Shown here piece after piece: positions 1 through 7,755 of a stretch of 39,620 bases of DNA (position 1 is the stretch's first letter; every line of letters begins with the position of its first letter). The DNA comes from Desulfobulbaceae bacterium. GTDB lineage: Bacteria; Desulfobacterota; Desulfobulbia; Desulfobulbales; Desulfobulbaceae. The notes below the pieces were generated by a model. It did no database searches and was not told where the DNA came from. It was given only the letters and a program-made list of their open reading frames with translations. The DNA lies in assembly GCA_023544645.1 (NCBI GenBank), contig JAMJFO010000030.1, positions 1 through 39,620 on the forward strand. Reading direction: 5' to 3'. A program made the position numbers and the translations under genes.

Positions 1-28
1 AATTTTTACTTAGCCATCTTTGAGTGTG

Positions 29-53
29 TGATGGACTTTTTACGAGTCCATCA
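29..53. repeat. Perfect 9-bp hairpin with TTTTACG loop
   Basis: Positions 29-37 (TGATGGACT) and 45-53 (AGTCCATCA) are perfect inverted repeats around a seven-base loop. No T-run follows on either strand, so it is not a textbook terminator. I recall hairpins with this loop recurring in Desulfobacterota intergenic DNA, so it may be one copy of a dispersed repeat; that part is memory, not a search. Confidence 0.5.
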
Positions 54-80
54 TTGATGGTAGGCTGGAAACAGTTCGGC

Positions 81-129
81 ACAGCAAAGGCCTCGTTCCT
101 CAATAACAGGAAGAGGCCTTTGCTGTTTT
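81..129 (+). terminator. Strong intrinsic terminator reading rightward
   Basis: A perfect 14-bp stem (81-94 with 113-126) continues, past one bulged G at 95, into a further 5-bp stem (96-100 with 108-112), closed by a seven-base loop. Four T residues (126-129) follow on the plus strand. It probably ends a plus-strand transcript entering from left of the window. The minus-strand gene that ends at 161 may also use the hairpin, although it has no T-run in that direction. Confidence 0.7.
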
Positions 130-160
130 CCGCGAAGCGCCAACCAGCAGCGAAAGATAT

Positions 161-814
161 CTAAAACAGGCTGAAACGAACATTCCAGCCATTCTTAAGG
201 ATGGTATTGAGGATTGGAGACTTGATCTCATTGGGCGAGAAGGTATAGTCCTCGGGGGTGCTGTCGACATAATTTTCCACTCCCCAGGCAATGCCGGTTT
301 CCACCCGGAAATATGGTCTACTGAAGACGAGCCAGCCGGTTTTGACCTTGATGGGACTCAGAGACCAGTCAACGGAGCGGTATTTGTCGCTCATGGTCAC
401 GGTTTTGGTATTGTTGTCAAAACCGAGCCGGAGTTCATAGATTTTTTTCATTTCCTTTTTTTCAAGCAACTCGCACCAGGCCCGGTCTTGGTATCGCCAC
501 GTCAGGATAATTTTTTTCCGCTGCCTTTTCACGTGAACAGGCGCGTCATGGTCGTTGATTCCAAGAAGAATCTGTTCCAGCGCGGCCTGGGTCACCGGCT
601 CTCCCCTGCCGCGGAAAAACCATATTTTCTTGATGATGATCGCCAGGGCGGGCACCAGGAAAAGGGCGGCGCCAAAAGCCCAGAGCGTAACTGCTACAGC
701 ATAATGAGCGTTTTCCAGATGTATACGGACTGCCAGCACCGGAACCAGGGCAAGGCAGCAGAATAACAGGTAGAGAATTACGCCCGCCAATGTTTTAATG
801 TATCGGTTTAGCAT
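161..814 (-). CDS. Two-pass membrane protein of unknown function
   Basis: I do not recognise the family of this 217-residue protein. Two hydrophobic segments (about residues 8-29 and 37-62) suggest an N-terminal membrane hairpin, followed by a soluble C-terminal domain of about 150 residues rich in Trp, Tyr, Lys and Arg. There is no cleavable signal peptide, lipobox or catalytic motif that I can name. It lies 11 bp downstream of the LD-carboxypeptidase gene on the same strand, so it could be the last gene of that transcript, just before the hairpin at 81-126. A role in the cell envelope would be a guess from the neighbour only. The reading frame itself is convincing because it fills the space and has ordinary composition. 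Confidence 0.6.
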   Translation of the reverse strand: MLNRYIKTLAGVILYLLFCCLALVPVLAVRIHLENAHYAVAVTLWAFGAALFLVPALAIIIKKIWFFRGRGEPVTQAALEQILLGINDHDAPVHVKRQRKKIILTWRYQDRAWCELLEKKEMKKIYELRLGFDNNTKTVTMSDKYRSVDWSLSPIKVKTGWLVFSRPYFRVETGIAWGVENYVDSTPEDYTFSPNEIKSPILNTILKNGWNVRFSLF

Positions 815-825
815 CGTATTGTATT

Positions 826-1755
826 TTACCGTTTATTCGTTTTTATCGAACTCGTAAACATCGTGCCGGAATTGCTGTCCATGGTGGTTTTAAGGCCAAG
901 GAGGACTGCATGATTGGCTGCAAGGTGCCCCACCGGGATGTTTCCCCAGATAGGATAATCAGTATCGGCGGTCAGCTCCAGCACTCTTTTCCAGACTTGA
1001 TCCTTGAGGCGCATATTAATTTCCTCTTCCGTGCTGCAGTCGAATGTGCCGAGCAGGAGGCCGGAAAGGCTGTCCAGTCGTCCGCTGACATACAGCTGGG
1101 TGAGCATCCTGTCAATCCTGTACATCGGTTCGCCGGTATCTTCCAGCAGGAGAAGCGCGCCCTTGAAAGGAACCTCCCAGGGAGTGCCGAGCAGATGTGC
1201 AATGGTTGCCAGATTGCCTCCCCGCAGTATTCCTTCAGCTCTGCCGCCACGCAGCACCTCAGGATCGCCGAATGAGCGCGTCCCGGCTATACGGCCCTCA
1301 AGAACGGATATGAACGAATCCACCGACTTTTTGTCTGAACCGGCAAGTGAGGTCAGGACCGGTCCGTGCACGGCAGCAATGTTCGCCCGGTCCACCAGGG
1401 TGTTGAGCAGAACGGTCAGGTCGCTGAAACCGATGACCAGTTTCGGGTTTTGACGCAGCAGGTCCATGTCCAGGTACGGCATCATCCGCAGGCATCCGTA
1501 GCCGCCCCGGACCGCCATCATGGCCTGTATTTCCGGGTCCGTCCACATGGCATGGAATTCTTCCGCCCTGGCTCGATCCTCCGCTGCCAGGTACTCATGG
1601 GACGGACACTGGCCAGGGAGGGTGTACCGGGTGCGGTATCCGAGATTATGCAGGAGCTGCAAACCGGCCTCAAACTGCGCCGGATCACGGACCGGGCCGG
1701 AGGGAGAAAAAAGTCCGATGCAGTCCCCATTTTTCAGTGGCGGCGGCAGGATCAT
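826..1755 (-). CDS. ldcA: LD-carboxypeptidase (peptidase family S66)
   Basis: Murein tetrapeptide LD-carboxypeptidases remove the terminal D-alanine from recycled peptidoglycan tetrapeptides in the cytoplasm. The 309-residue length is normal for the family. The S66 Ser-Glu-His triad can be placed: Ser111 in GFSDLT, Glu205 in LLLEDTGE and His277 in the GHLAANH stretch. The N-terminal substrate motif GLFSPSGPV and the AVRGGYG turn are also present. No signal peptide is seen, in line with a cytosolic enzyme. Its ATG overlaps the stop of the pantothenate kinase gene by four bases (ATGA), so the two are probably translationally coupled. The C-terminal 20 residues are polar and look non-conserved. 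Confidence 0.9.
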   Translation of the reverse strand: MILPPPLKNGDCIGLFSPSGPVRDPAQFEAGLQLLHNLGYRTRYTLPGQCPSHEYLAAEDRARAEEFHAMWTDPEIQAMMAVRGGYGCLRMMPYLDMDLLRQNPKLVIGFSDLTVLLNTLVDRANIAAVHGPVLTSLAGSDKKSVDSFISVLEGRIAGTRSFGDPEVLRGGRAEGILRGGNLATIAHLLGTPWEVPFKGALLLLEDTGEPMYRIDRMLTQLYVSGRLDSLSGLLLGTFDCSTEEEINMRLKDQVWKRVLELTADTDYPIWGNIPVGHLAANHAVLLGLKTTMDSNSGTMFTSSIKTNKR

Positions 1756-2561
1756 GAAGCCGCAGCCTCCCTGTTTGCCTGCAGGTCAAAGATTATCTTC
1801 AGCCCCTTCAGCGTCAGCAATGGGTCAATAATATGGAGGTGATTGCTGTAGGGAGCAATGAGATGCGCCATGCCCCCGGTGGCAATGATGCTGACCTGCT
1901 GACCCTGGACGCCGAGTTCGCTGACCAGCCGGTCAACCATGCGGTCGATCATACCGCCGAAGCCGATGAGGATGCCTGACCGGATAGCTTCGACGGAATT
2001 GCGGCCGATGGCATACTGCGGAGCTTTTTCGATATCCACCCGCGGCAGCTTGGCGGTCCGGCTGGACAGGGCATCCAGGGATATGCCGATACCGGGCAGG
2101 ATGGTGCCGCCCAGGTACTCTTTCCGTGCGTTGACGCAGTCAAAGGTGATGGCGGTGCCGAAATCGATGACAATGAGGGGAGGGGAGAACTGCCGGCAGG
2201 CGGCTACGGAGTTGACAATCCGGTCGGCGCCGACCTCGGAGGGGGTCTCGGTAACAATCTTCACCCCGGTTTCCGTATCGCTGGAAACCGATACCGGGGC
2301 TGCAAGCAGCTGCCCGGCCAGGTACCTGTCGGCATAGGTCATCCAGACCGTTTCCAGGGTGGGGACAACGCTGGAAACAATAAAACCGGTTATGCTGCCC
2401 GGCGGGATTTCCGCCATCTGGAAAAGTGAGTGGTAGCGGATGGCCAGTTCGTCTCCGGTCCGGTCCCGGTCTGATTTAAGACGCCATTCCGCCACAAGTT
2501 TGTCGCCGGAAAATACACCGCTGACAGTATGGGAGTTTCCTACATCGACTGCAAGAAGCAT
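1752..2561 (-). CDS. coaX: Type III pantothenate kinase
   Basis: CoaX phosphorylates pantothenate in the first step of coenzyme A synthesis and needs a monovalent cation. The protein starts MLLAVDVGNSHT, the ASKHA-fold phosphate-1 motif. Other family marks are GADRIVNSVAA, VIDFGTAITFD and GGTILPGI, and near the C-terminus IATGGMAHLI. I chose the ATG at 2561 because it gives 269 residues, close to the usual 255-265, and places DVGN directly after the start. The frame stays open upstream to 2774, but the extra 71 residues match nothing I know and are dropped. It is followed by ldcA with a four-base overlap and faces cutA divergently across a shared promoter region. Confidence 0.92.
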   Translation of the reverse strand: MLLAVDVGNSHTVSGVFSGDKLVAEWRLKSDRDRTGDELAIRYHSLFQMAEIPPGSITGFIVSSVVPTLETVWMTYADRYLAGQLLAAPVSVSSDTETGVKIVTETPSEVGADRIVNSVAACRQFSPPLIVIDFGTAITFDCVNARKEYLGGTILPGIGISLDALSSRTAKLPRVDIEKAPQYAIGRNSVEAIRSGILIGFGGMIDRMVDRLVSELGVQGQQVSIIATGGMAHLIAPYSNHLHIIDPLLTLKGLKIIFDLQANREAAAS

Positions 2562-2765
2562 GACGAGCCCCTGGAAGATATTTGAAAGGTAAGCGGTCAC
2601 AAGGACACCGCATATTTTTGTCATCCATCGGCCTGCCCGCATACCTGATGGAGAGCTGCCAAGCCTTTTTCGCGAAACTGCGGCACCCTGGAACCGCTGT
2701 AAAGTTGGTAAAAGCACACTGCGTAGTTGCTCCGGCCCGCGTGTATTTTCTCTAATAATCCGGTA

Positions 2766-2794
2766 TTGTCTCAATGGAATAACAGTATTACATA
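2766..2794 (+). promoter_or_regulatory. Predicted sigma-70-type promoter for cutA
   Basis: TTGTCT (2766-2771) and TACATA (2789-2794) are separated by 17 bp, placing a start near 2801 and about 55 bases of leader before the cutA ATG. It overlaps a predicted leftward promoter for coaX, so the two may compete. Called by eye only. Confidence 0.4.
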
Positions 2795-2813
2795 TTTAAA
2801 AAAAATACCACAA
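2785..2813 (-). promoter_or_regulatory. Predicted sigma-70-type promoter for coaX-ldcA
   Basis: On the minus strand TTGTGG (2813-2808) and TAATAC (2790-2785) are 17 bp apart. If used, the coaX transcript would have an unusually long leader of about 215 bases before the ATG at 2561. No riboswitch consensus that I know is obvious in that leader. Confidence 0.35.
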
Positions 2814-2856
2814 TGGACCCAGATGGTTTTTTCAAATCTCAAATAGAGAGGAGGGT

Positions 2857-3195
2857 ATGATTGAATATAAATATATACAGGTCACGACAACGACAGACAA
2901 CCGGGAACTTGCGGAAAAAATCGCCGGCGCCGCGCTTAAACGGAAGCTGGCGGCATGCGTGCAGATAAGCCAATGCCAGAGCATGTATCACTGGCAGGAA
3001 AAAATCGAGCGCGCCGAGGAATTTGTCTGTGTGATGAAGAGCAGGATGGACCTTTATCCGGAACTGGAGCAGACCATCCGCAAAGAGCACACCTATGAGG
3101 TTCCGGAAATCCTGGTCTCCGGGGTGACGGCCGGCAGCAGCGACTACCTTGCCTGGCTGGACGGGGAGTTGCGCCGGGAGGGAGGGAGCAGATAA
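2857..3195 (+). CDS. cutA: CutA-type divalent cation tolerance protein
   Basis: This 112-residue protein has the size and core motifs of trimeric CutA1: the VTTTTDNRELAEKIA opening, LAACVQI, a central Y-W-x-x-K-I/E segment (MYHWQEKIERAEEF), and HTYEVPEI near the end. CutA is linked genetically to metal tolerance, but its biochemical role is unsettled. A strong ribosome-binding site (GAGGAGGG) lies just before the ATG. Its stop overlaps the start of the next gene by one base (TAATG), so cutA, the small Cys-rich protein and shikimate kinase appear to form one operon. Confidence 0.92.
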   Translation: MIEYKYIQVTTTTDNRELAEKIAGAALKRKLAACVQISQCQSMYHWQEKIERAEEFVCVMKSRMDLYPELEQTIRKEHTYEVPEILVSGVTAGSSDYLAWLDGELRREGGSR

Positions 3196-3404
3196 TGTCC
3201 GGCGCTGAACGCAAAGGCGGTTACAGACGCCGCAACAAAAAAGGCTACACCTGTCATTGCTGCAGGGAGCAGAAGGCCTTCTGCTGGAGCTGCAACTGCG
3301 GTTTTGAGATATGCCCGGAATGTTTTGCCGAGAACAAGTGGGGCATCAGCAACGGGCCAACCTGGATATGCCCGGATTGTGAACGGGTGCACAGGATTGA
3401 GTGA
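3195..3404 (+). CDS. Small cysteine-rich, probably zinc-binding protein
   Basis: I do not recognise this 69-residue protein. It carries ten cysteines (residues 20, 22, 23, 30, 33, 35, 40, 43, 59 and 62), several in CxxC pairs (CWSC, CPEC, CPDC), as in compact zinc ribbons or RING-like knuckles. The first 17 residues are strongly basic, so nucleic-acid or ribosome contact is possible. It is translationally coupled to cutA (TAATG overlap), has a GGAGGGAG ribosome-binding site inside the cutA end, and its stop abuts the possible TTG start of the shikimate kinase gene. Zinc binding is inferred from cysteine spacing; the biological role is unknown. Confidence 0.75.
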   Translation: MSGAERKGGYRRRNKKGYTCHCCREQKAFCWSCNCGFEICPECFAENKWGISNGPTWICPDCERVHRIE

Positions 3405-3941
3405 TTGGTTTATTTCTTACGGTCCGCGTGTTCAGTGATTAAATGCAAATCAAATATTATCCTCATCGGCATGGCCGGGTGCGGAAAAAGCACGGTGGGC
3501 AGAAAACTCGCCGCGATGACAGGCCGCCGCTTTGTTGATACCGATGACCTGATCGTCCTGGCCCGGCAGCGCTCCCTGCAGGATATCCTTGACGCCGAGG
3601 GAGCGCCGGCATTCCGGCGGGCCGAGGAAGAGGTTCTGCTGTCACTTGATCTGCGGGACCATGTAATCGCCACCGGCGGCAGCACCATCTACAGCGAGGC
3701 CGGCATGGCGCATCTGCGGCGGAACGGGTTGATCATCCTGCTGGAGGCCGATCCGGAGATCCTTGTACAGCGGGTTGGCGATACGGCCGGGCGCGGCCTG
3801 GTAAAACATCCGGGACAGCGGTTCGAGGATCTGCTGGCCGAACGCAGACCGCTCTATGCACGGTACGCGGATATGACTGTCGATAGTTCGCACATGCATC
3901 CCGAGGAGGTGTGCCGGGAAATCATCGCACGGCTAAAATAA
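3405..3941 (+). CDS. aroK: Shikimate kinase
   Basis: Phosphorylates the 3-hydroxyl of shikimate in the pathway to chorismate. The P-loop GMAGCGKST, the shikimate-binding DTDD pair, FRRAEEEVL and ATGGS motifs, and the lid/adenine region ending in ERRPLYARYADM are all visible; about 170 residues is normal. The start is uncertain. TTG at 3405 directly follows the upstream stop and has an AGGA sequence nearby. GTG at 3435 gives a more typical short lead-in to the NIILIG strand but has no clear ribosome-binding site. The gene ends five bases before the convergent DksA-like gene. Confidence 0.9.
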   Translation: MVYFLRSACSVIKCKSNIILIGMAGCGKSTVGRKLAAMTGRRFVDTDDLIVLARQRSLQDILDAEGAPAFRRAEEEVLLSLDLRDHVIATGGSTIYSEAGMAHLRRNGLIILLEADPEILVQRVGDTAGRGLVKHPGQRFEDLLAERRPLYARYADMTVDSSHMHPEEVCREIIARLK

Positions 3942-3946
3942 TTTCC

Positions 3947-4294
3947 CTATTTCTTTTCCAGCTTTCCGGCACAGCGTACGCACAGCCTTGATTCAGGCAT
4001 GAGCATGATCCTGCCCACAGGGATCGGTTCGTCGCATTGGACACAGATCCCGAAATCAGGGTCGTCAAGGTCGGCCAGCACCGCTTTCAGCTGTTCCAGT
4101 TTGGTTTTGGCCCGGGTAAGCGATGCCTCGTTAATGCTTTTGGCGCCGATCGCTTCCATGCGGGACAACCGCCCGATGGCGTTGTCGGGAGCGATGGGTT
4201 TGACCTGTTCCGAGAGGGAGGAGATATCCTGTCGGGTTTCCTCTATCTGGCGATTAATCTGCTCAGCAATCTGTTTACGATGTTTTTCATCCAT
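3947..4294 (-). CDS. DksA/TraR-family zinc-finger protein
   Basis: Members bind in the RNA polymerase secondary channel and, with ppGpp or alone, alter initiation at stress- and growth-regulated promoters. The C-terminus has the four-cysteine zinc finger CVQC-x17-CVRC. Before it lies a long helical, charged segment consistent with the coiled coil, with the DNAIGRLSRMEA signature of the shorter DksA-like group. I start at the ATG at 4294 (MDEKHRKQ, 115 residues). The frame is open to 4393, but the 33 extra residues are low-complexity and unlike the family. The short form lacks an extended N-terminus, so it may be an accessory paralogue rather than the main DksA. Confidence 0.85.
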   Translation of the reverse strand: MDEKHRKQIAEQINRQIEETRQDISSLSEQVKPIAPDNAIGRLSRMEAIGAKSINEASLTRAKTKLEQLKAVLADLDDPDFGICVQCDEPIPVGRIMLMPESRLCVRCAGKLEKK

Positions 4295-4391
4295 ATCTGA
4301 TCCGTCGGTGTTGGAATTTACAGGTATTGCGCAGTGCCGAGATCTCAGGGTTGTTGATGCTGCCCGGCAAGGCCCACTGGTATCTCTTTGC

Positions 4392-4419
4392 ATAATATGC
4401 TATGGTTCTTCCCATTGAA
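4392..4419 (-). promoter_or_regulatory. Predicted promoter for the DksA-like gene
   Basis: On the minus strand TTCAAT (4419-4414) and TATTAT (4397-4392) are separated by 16 bp, giving a leader of roughly 90 bases before the ATG at 4294. Called by eye; the -35 box is weak. Confidence 0.35.
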
Positions 4420-4465
4420 CCTGAAGTATAGCATGAAAAAATGAATACAACCAAAGGAGTATTGC

Positions 4466-4894
4466 ATGAGTACAGCAAAGCAAGGTGATACCGTCCACGT
4501 ACACTACACCGGCACCCTGAATGACGGAACAGTGTTTGATTCCTCGGCCGGCCGCGAGCCCCTGTCATTTACCATTGGCAACGGCCAGGTCATCCCCGGC
4601 TTTGAAGAAGCGGTTGTGGGCATGGACATGAATGAAAAGAAAAGCGTGACCATCCCCGTGGACAAGGCTTACGGACCGCGCAACGACGAGCTGGTCCTGA
4701 CCGTACCGCGTGATCAGGTGCCGCCGGATATCAACCCGGAAGTGGGCCAGAAGCTGCAGATGCAGGGTCCCGGGGACAACCCCGTGGTGGTTGAGGTGAC
4801 CGAGGTTGCCGATGAGCATATCAAGCTCGACGCCAACCCGCCTCTTGCCGGCAAGGAACTGGTTTTTGATATCGAGCTCGTTGAAATCTCCTGA
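4466..4894 (+). CDS. SlyD-type FKBP peptidyl-prolyl isomerase
   Basis: Cytosolic cis-trans prolyl isomerase with chaperone activity. The 142-residue protein shows the FKBP core (VHYTGTL, GTVFDSS, IGNGQVIPGFE), the inserted-in-flap chaperone domain beginning after DKAYGPRND, and the return strand LAGKELVFDIELVEI, in the order typical of SlyD. It lacks the long His/Cys-rich metal-binding tail of enterobacterial SlyD, so a role in nickel delivery is not supported. AAAGGAGT lies at good spacing before the ATG. It stands alone between the divergent DksA-like gene and the convergent thiD. Confidence 0.92.
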   Translation: MSTAKQGDTVHVHYTGTLNDGTVFDSSAGREPLSFTIGNGQVIPGFEEAVVGMDMNEKKSVTIPVDKAYGPRNDELVLTVPRDQVPPDINPEVGQKLQMQGPGDNPVVVEVTEVADEHIKLDANPPLAGKELVFDIELVEIS

Positions 4895-4998
4895 CAACCG
4901 CTCAACCAGGCTGCGTCCTGGCGGCAACGTCAGGGCGTAATGGTTTTTCAGTTTTCCCTTGCCCGGCTCTTTGAAGCTGCGGTCCTGCCTGGTGCGAA

Positions 4999-5823
4999 TC
5001 AATCATTATTGACCGGACCATATAACAGACCGCCGCGTCCTTCAGGATTTCTGACAATTTTCAGCCTGCTGCTTCTCTTCAGCGCCTGCTGGATAAAATT
5101 TGTACTGCGGAGAAAGGCCTGTTCGTCATCCCCGGTCAGGCAGTGGAAGGCAGCGTATGCCGAAGCCAGGACACAGCCGGTGCCATGGGTATTCCTGCTG
5201 TTGATGAATGGCCGGGTCGAGGCAAGGAGTTTGATGGCCTTTTTCGACCTGTACAGAATAAAATCGGTCACTTCGTGGGCGCCGCCGACATGCCCGCCCT
5301 TGATCACCGCGACCCGGAGATTACCGAACTCCTCCAGCAGGTCGTCCGCGGCCTGGAGAGCGCTTTCATGATCGACCGTCTTCCTGCCCGTGATAATGGT
5401 GAGCTCCGGCAGGTTCGGCGTGACCACCGTGGCCCTGGCGATCAGGTCTGTTTTTATGGCCGCAAGAGCGGATGGTTGCAGAAGTTCCTGGCCGGTGGTG
5501 GACAGCAGGACAGGGTCGACGATGATTTCGCCGGAAAAATCGGCCAGACAACTGCTGATCGCCTGGGCGATGGGCGCGGTGCCGACCATGCCGATCTTGA
5601 TATGGGTCACCCGGTGATCTTCGAGCACGGCCCGGATCTGTTCTTCGACAAGTTCCGGCGACAGGGGCTCAACTCTTTTCACCCCCCGGCTGTTCTGGAC
5701 AGTGACACAGGTGACGACCGCCGCGGCATAGACGCCGATAACGGCCATGGTTTTCAGATCGGCCTGCAGTCCTGCTCCGCCGGTAGGGTCAGAGCCGGCA
5801 ATGGTTAAAACGGTTGCTTGCAT
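4999..5823 (-). CDS. thiD: Hydroxymethylpyrimidine/phosphomethylpyrimidine kinase
   Basis: ThiD phosphorylates HMP and then HMP-phosphate, supplying the pyrimidine half of thiamine. The ribokinase-fold marks are clear: the N-terminal [18 protein letters not shown] substrate and phosphate motif, the central [10 protein letters not shown] strand, VTPNLPE, and the C-terminal anion-hole motif [15 protein letters not shown], whose catalytic base would lie in GTGC. The 274 residues are normal. No obvious ribosome-binding site precedes the ATG at 5823, but the start is fixed by homology to the family N-terminus. I see no THI-box (TPP riboswitch) sequence in the short upstream region and no other thiamine gene nearby. 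Confidence 0.93.
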   Translation of the reverse strand: MQATVLTIAGSDPTGGAGLQADLKTMAVIGVYAAAVVTCVTVQNSRGVKRVEPLSPELVEEQIRAVLEDHRVTHIKIGMVGTAPIAQAISSCLADFSGEIIVDPVLLSTTGQELLQPSALAAIKTDLIARATVVTPNLPELTIITGRKTVDHESALQAADDLLEEFGNLRVAVIKGGHVGGAHEVTDFILYRSKKAIKLLASTRPFINSRNTHGTGCVLASAYAAFHCLTGDDEQAFLRSTNFIQQALKRSSRLKIVRNPEGRGGLLYGPVNND

Positions 5824-5919
5824 ATTTTTTTGATTTGTAAAGTCTTCCTGTTCTCAGTATATTCACTTTTTGTGTCTTTACACAATTTTTGCAAATAATA
5901 ATTTACCTATAAACGTCCT

Positions 5920-7755
5920 GTGAATGCACATCAATACGACGAATCAAAGATAAAGACCCTCAGCTCCCTGGAGCATATCCGCAAGCGCCCGGGCATGTAT
6001 ATCGGGCGTCTCGGCAATGGCTCCCACCCTGATGACGGCATCTATATCCTGGTCAAGGAGATCATCGACAACAGTGTCGATGAGTTCATCATGGGTGTCG
6101 GCAACCGGGTCGATATCGACATCGACGACACCGGATACTGCCGGGTGCGGGATTATGGCCGCGGCATTCCGCTGGGTAAGGTAGTCGAATGCGTTTCAGT
6201 AATCAATACCGGAGCAAAATATAATACCGATGTCTTTCAGTTTTCCGTGGGCCTGAACGGGGTCGGCACCAAGGCGGTCAATGCTTTATCATCCAGATTT
6301 ATGGTCTGCGCTTTTCGCGACGGCAGATTCAAAAAAGCATATTTCGAGTTCGGCAATCTGCAGGAGGAAGAGGAAGGAAAAACCAGCGAAAAGAACGGCA
6401 CCCTGATCGAGTTCCACCCGGACGAAGAGCTTTTCAACGACTATACCTTTGACCGGCAGTATATCCGCAAGCGCCTGTGGCGCTATGCCTATCTCAATGC
6501 CGGATTAAAGCTTTATTTCGATGGCGAATGCTACCACTCTGAAAACGGCCTGCTCGACCTGTTGTCAGACGAACTCAACGGCAACCAGATCTATGACCCC
6601 ATCAATTATGCCGACAAGTCCCTGGAATTCGCCTTTACCCATACCGACGATTACGGCGACTCCTATTTTTCTTTTGTCAACGGCACCTTTACCAGCGAGG
6701 GCGGCACCCACCTTTCCGCCTTTCGCGAAGGGGTTCTCAAGGGAGTCAATGAATTCAGCGGCAAAAAATTCACCGGCAAGGATGTCCGCGACGGGATAGT
6801 CGGCACCCTGGCGGTCAAGGTCCAGGAGCCGGTATTTGAGTCCCAGACCAAGAACAAGCTCGGCAACACCGAGATACGCTCCTGGATCGTTAACGTGGTC
6901 AAGGACGCTGTGGCTGACTACATGTACAAGTTTCCGGAAACGGCTGAACTGATCCTGGACAAGGTCCAGCGCAACGAACGGGTCAGGAGGGAGCTGCAGA
7001 CCGTTCGCCGCGAAGCCAAGGCCAAGGCCAAAAAGGTCGCCCTGAAAATACCGCAGCTCAAGGACTGCAAGTATCATCCCTCGCGCAAAAACAAGTCCGA
7101 ACCGGGCCGCGAGAACATGATCTTCATCACCGAGGGACAGTCGGCGGCCGGCTCCATTGTCAGCGCCCGCGATCCCATGACCCAGGCGGTTTTCTCCCTC
7201 AAGGGCAAGCCCATGAACGTCTATGGACAGCGCCTTGACCTGCTGTACAAGAATGAGGAGATGTACAGCCTGATGCAGGCGCTGGATGTCGAGGAATCGG
7301 TGGGCACGCTGCGCTTCGACAAAATCATCCTGGCCACGGACGCCGATGTTGACGGCCTGCATATCCGCAACCTGCTGCTCACCTTTTTTCTCCATTACTT
7401 TGAGCCGCTGATCAAGCTGGGCTATGTCTATATCCTCGAAACGCCCATATTCAGGGTTCGAAACACCCAGGAAACCAGGTACTGTTATTCCGACCAGGAA
7501 AAAATCCAGGCGGTCAAGCATCTCCAAGGCAAGGGAAAGGTTGCCAGGAAAGTGGAAATGACCCGGTTCAAGGGTCTGGGCGAGATTTCTCCCAAGGAAT
7601 TTAAACAGTTTATCGGTCCGGACATGCGTTTGCGGCAGGTGAGCATCGACACCCTGAGCGAGATTTCCAGGGTGCTCGGGTTTTACATGGGCAAGAATAC
7701 ACCTGAACGACGCCAGTACATCATGGACCATCTTGTTTTGAGGCCGGTGGCATGA
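5920..7755 (+). CDS. parE: DNA topoisomerase IV subunit B
   Basis: ATPase subunit of a type IIA topoisomerase that resolves linked chromosomes. GHKL ATPase motifs: EIIDNSVDE (Glu47, Asn51), the DYGRGIP loop, and VGLNGVGTKAVNALSS in place of the usual GGLHGVG. TOPRIM motifs: EGQSAAGS (Glu405) and DADVDG (Asp474, 476, 478). The SVGLNGVG, SLKGKPMNVYG and FKGLGEISPKEFKQFIG signatures place it with the 600-650-residue ParE type known from Bacteroidetes rather than with GyrB. Gln407 replaces the usual Asp of EGDSA. The only possible start is GTG at 5920, since an in-frame stop lies at 5899, and no ribosome-binding site is seen. parC overlaps by four bases (ATGA). Confidence 0.93.
   Translation: MNAHQYDESKIKTLSSLEHIRKRPGMYIGRLGNGSHPDDGIYILVKEIIDNSVDEFIMGVGNRVDIDIDDTGYCRVRDYGRGIPLGKVVECVSVINTGAKYNTDVFQFSVGLNGVGTKAVNALSSRFMVCAFRDGRFKKAYFEFGNLQEEEEGKTSEKNGTLIEFHPDEELFNDYTFDRQYIRKRLWRYAYLNAGLKLYFDGECYHSENGLLDLLSDELNGNQIYDPINYADKSLEFAFTHTDDYGDSYFSFVNGTFTSEGGTHLSAFREGVLKGVNEFSGKKFTGKDVRDGIVGTLAVKVQEPVFESQTKNKLGNTEIRSWIVNVVKDAVADYMYKFPETAELILDKVQRNERVRRELQTVRREAKAKAKKVALKIPQLKDCKYHPSRKNKSEPGRENMIFITEGQSAAGSIVSARDPMTQAVFSLKGKPMNVYGQRLDLLYKNEEMYSLMQALDVEESVGTLRFDKIILATDADVDGLHIRNLLLTFFLHYFEPLIKLGYVYILETPIFRVRNTQETRYCYSDQEKIQAVKHLQGKGKVARKVEMTRFKGLGEISPKEFKQFIGPDMRLRQVSIDTLSEISRVLGFYMGKNTPERRQYIMDHLVLRPVA

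Noticed and set aside
2562-2760. Possible GEMM (c-di-GMP) riboswitch in the coaX leader
   Set aside because: A stretch ending in CCGATGG faintly recalls the motif, but the conserved core and paired helices are missing.
2562-2774. N-terminal extension of coaX by 71 residues
   Set aside because: No similarity to CoaX or to biotin ligase, which is sometimes adjacent; the normal CoaX N-terminus begins at 2561.
4906-4921. Small hairpin CCAGG/CCTGG between the FKBP gene and thiD
   Set aside because: Five base pairs without an adjacent T-run is too weak to call a terminator for either gene.
5824-5919. TPP riboswitch upstream of thiD
   Set aside because: The gap is only 96 bp, AT-rich and shared with parE; no conserved thi-box sequence is present.
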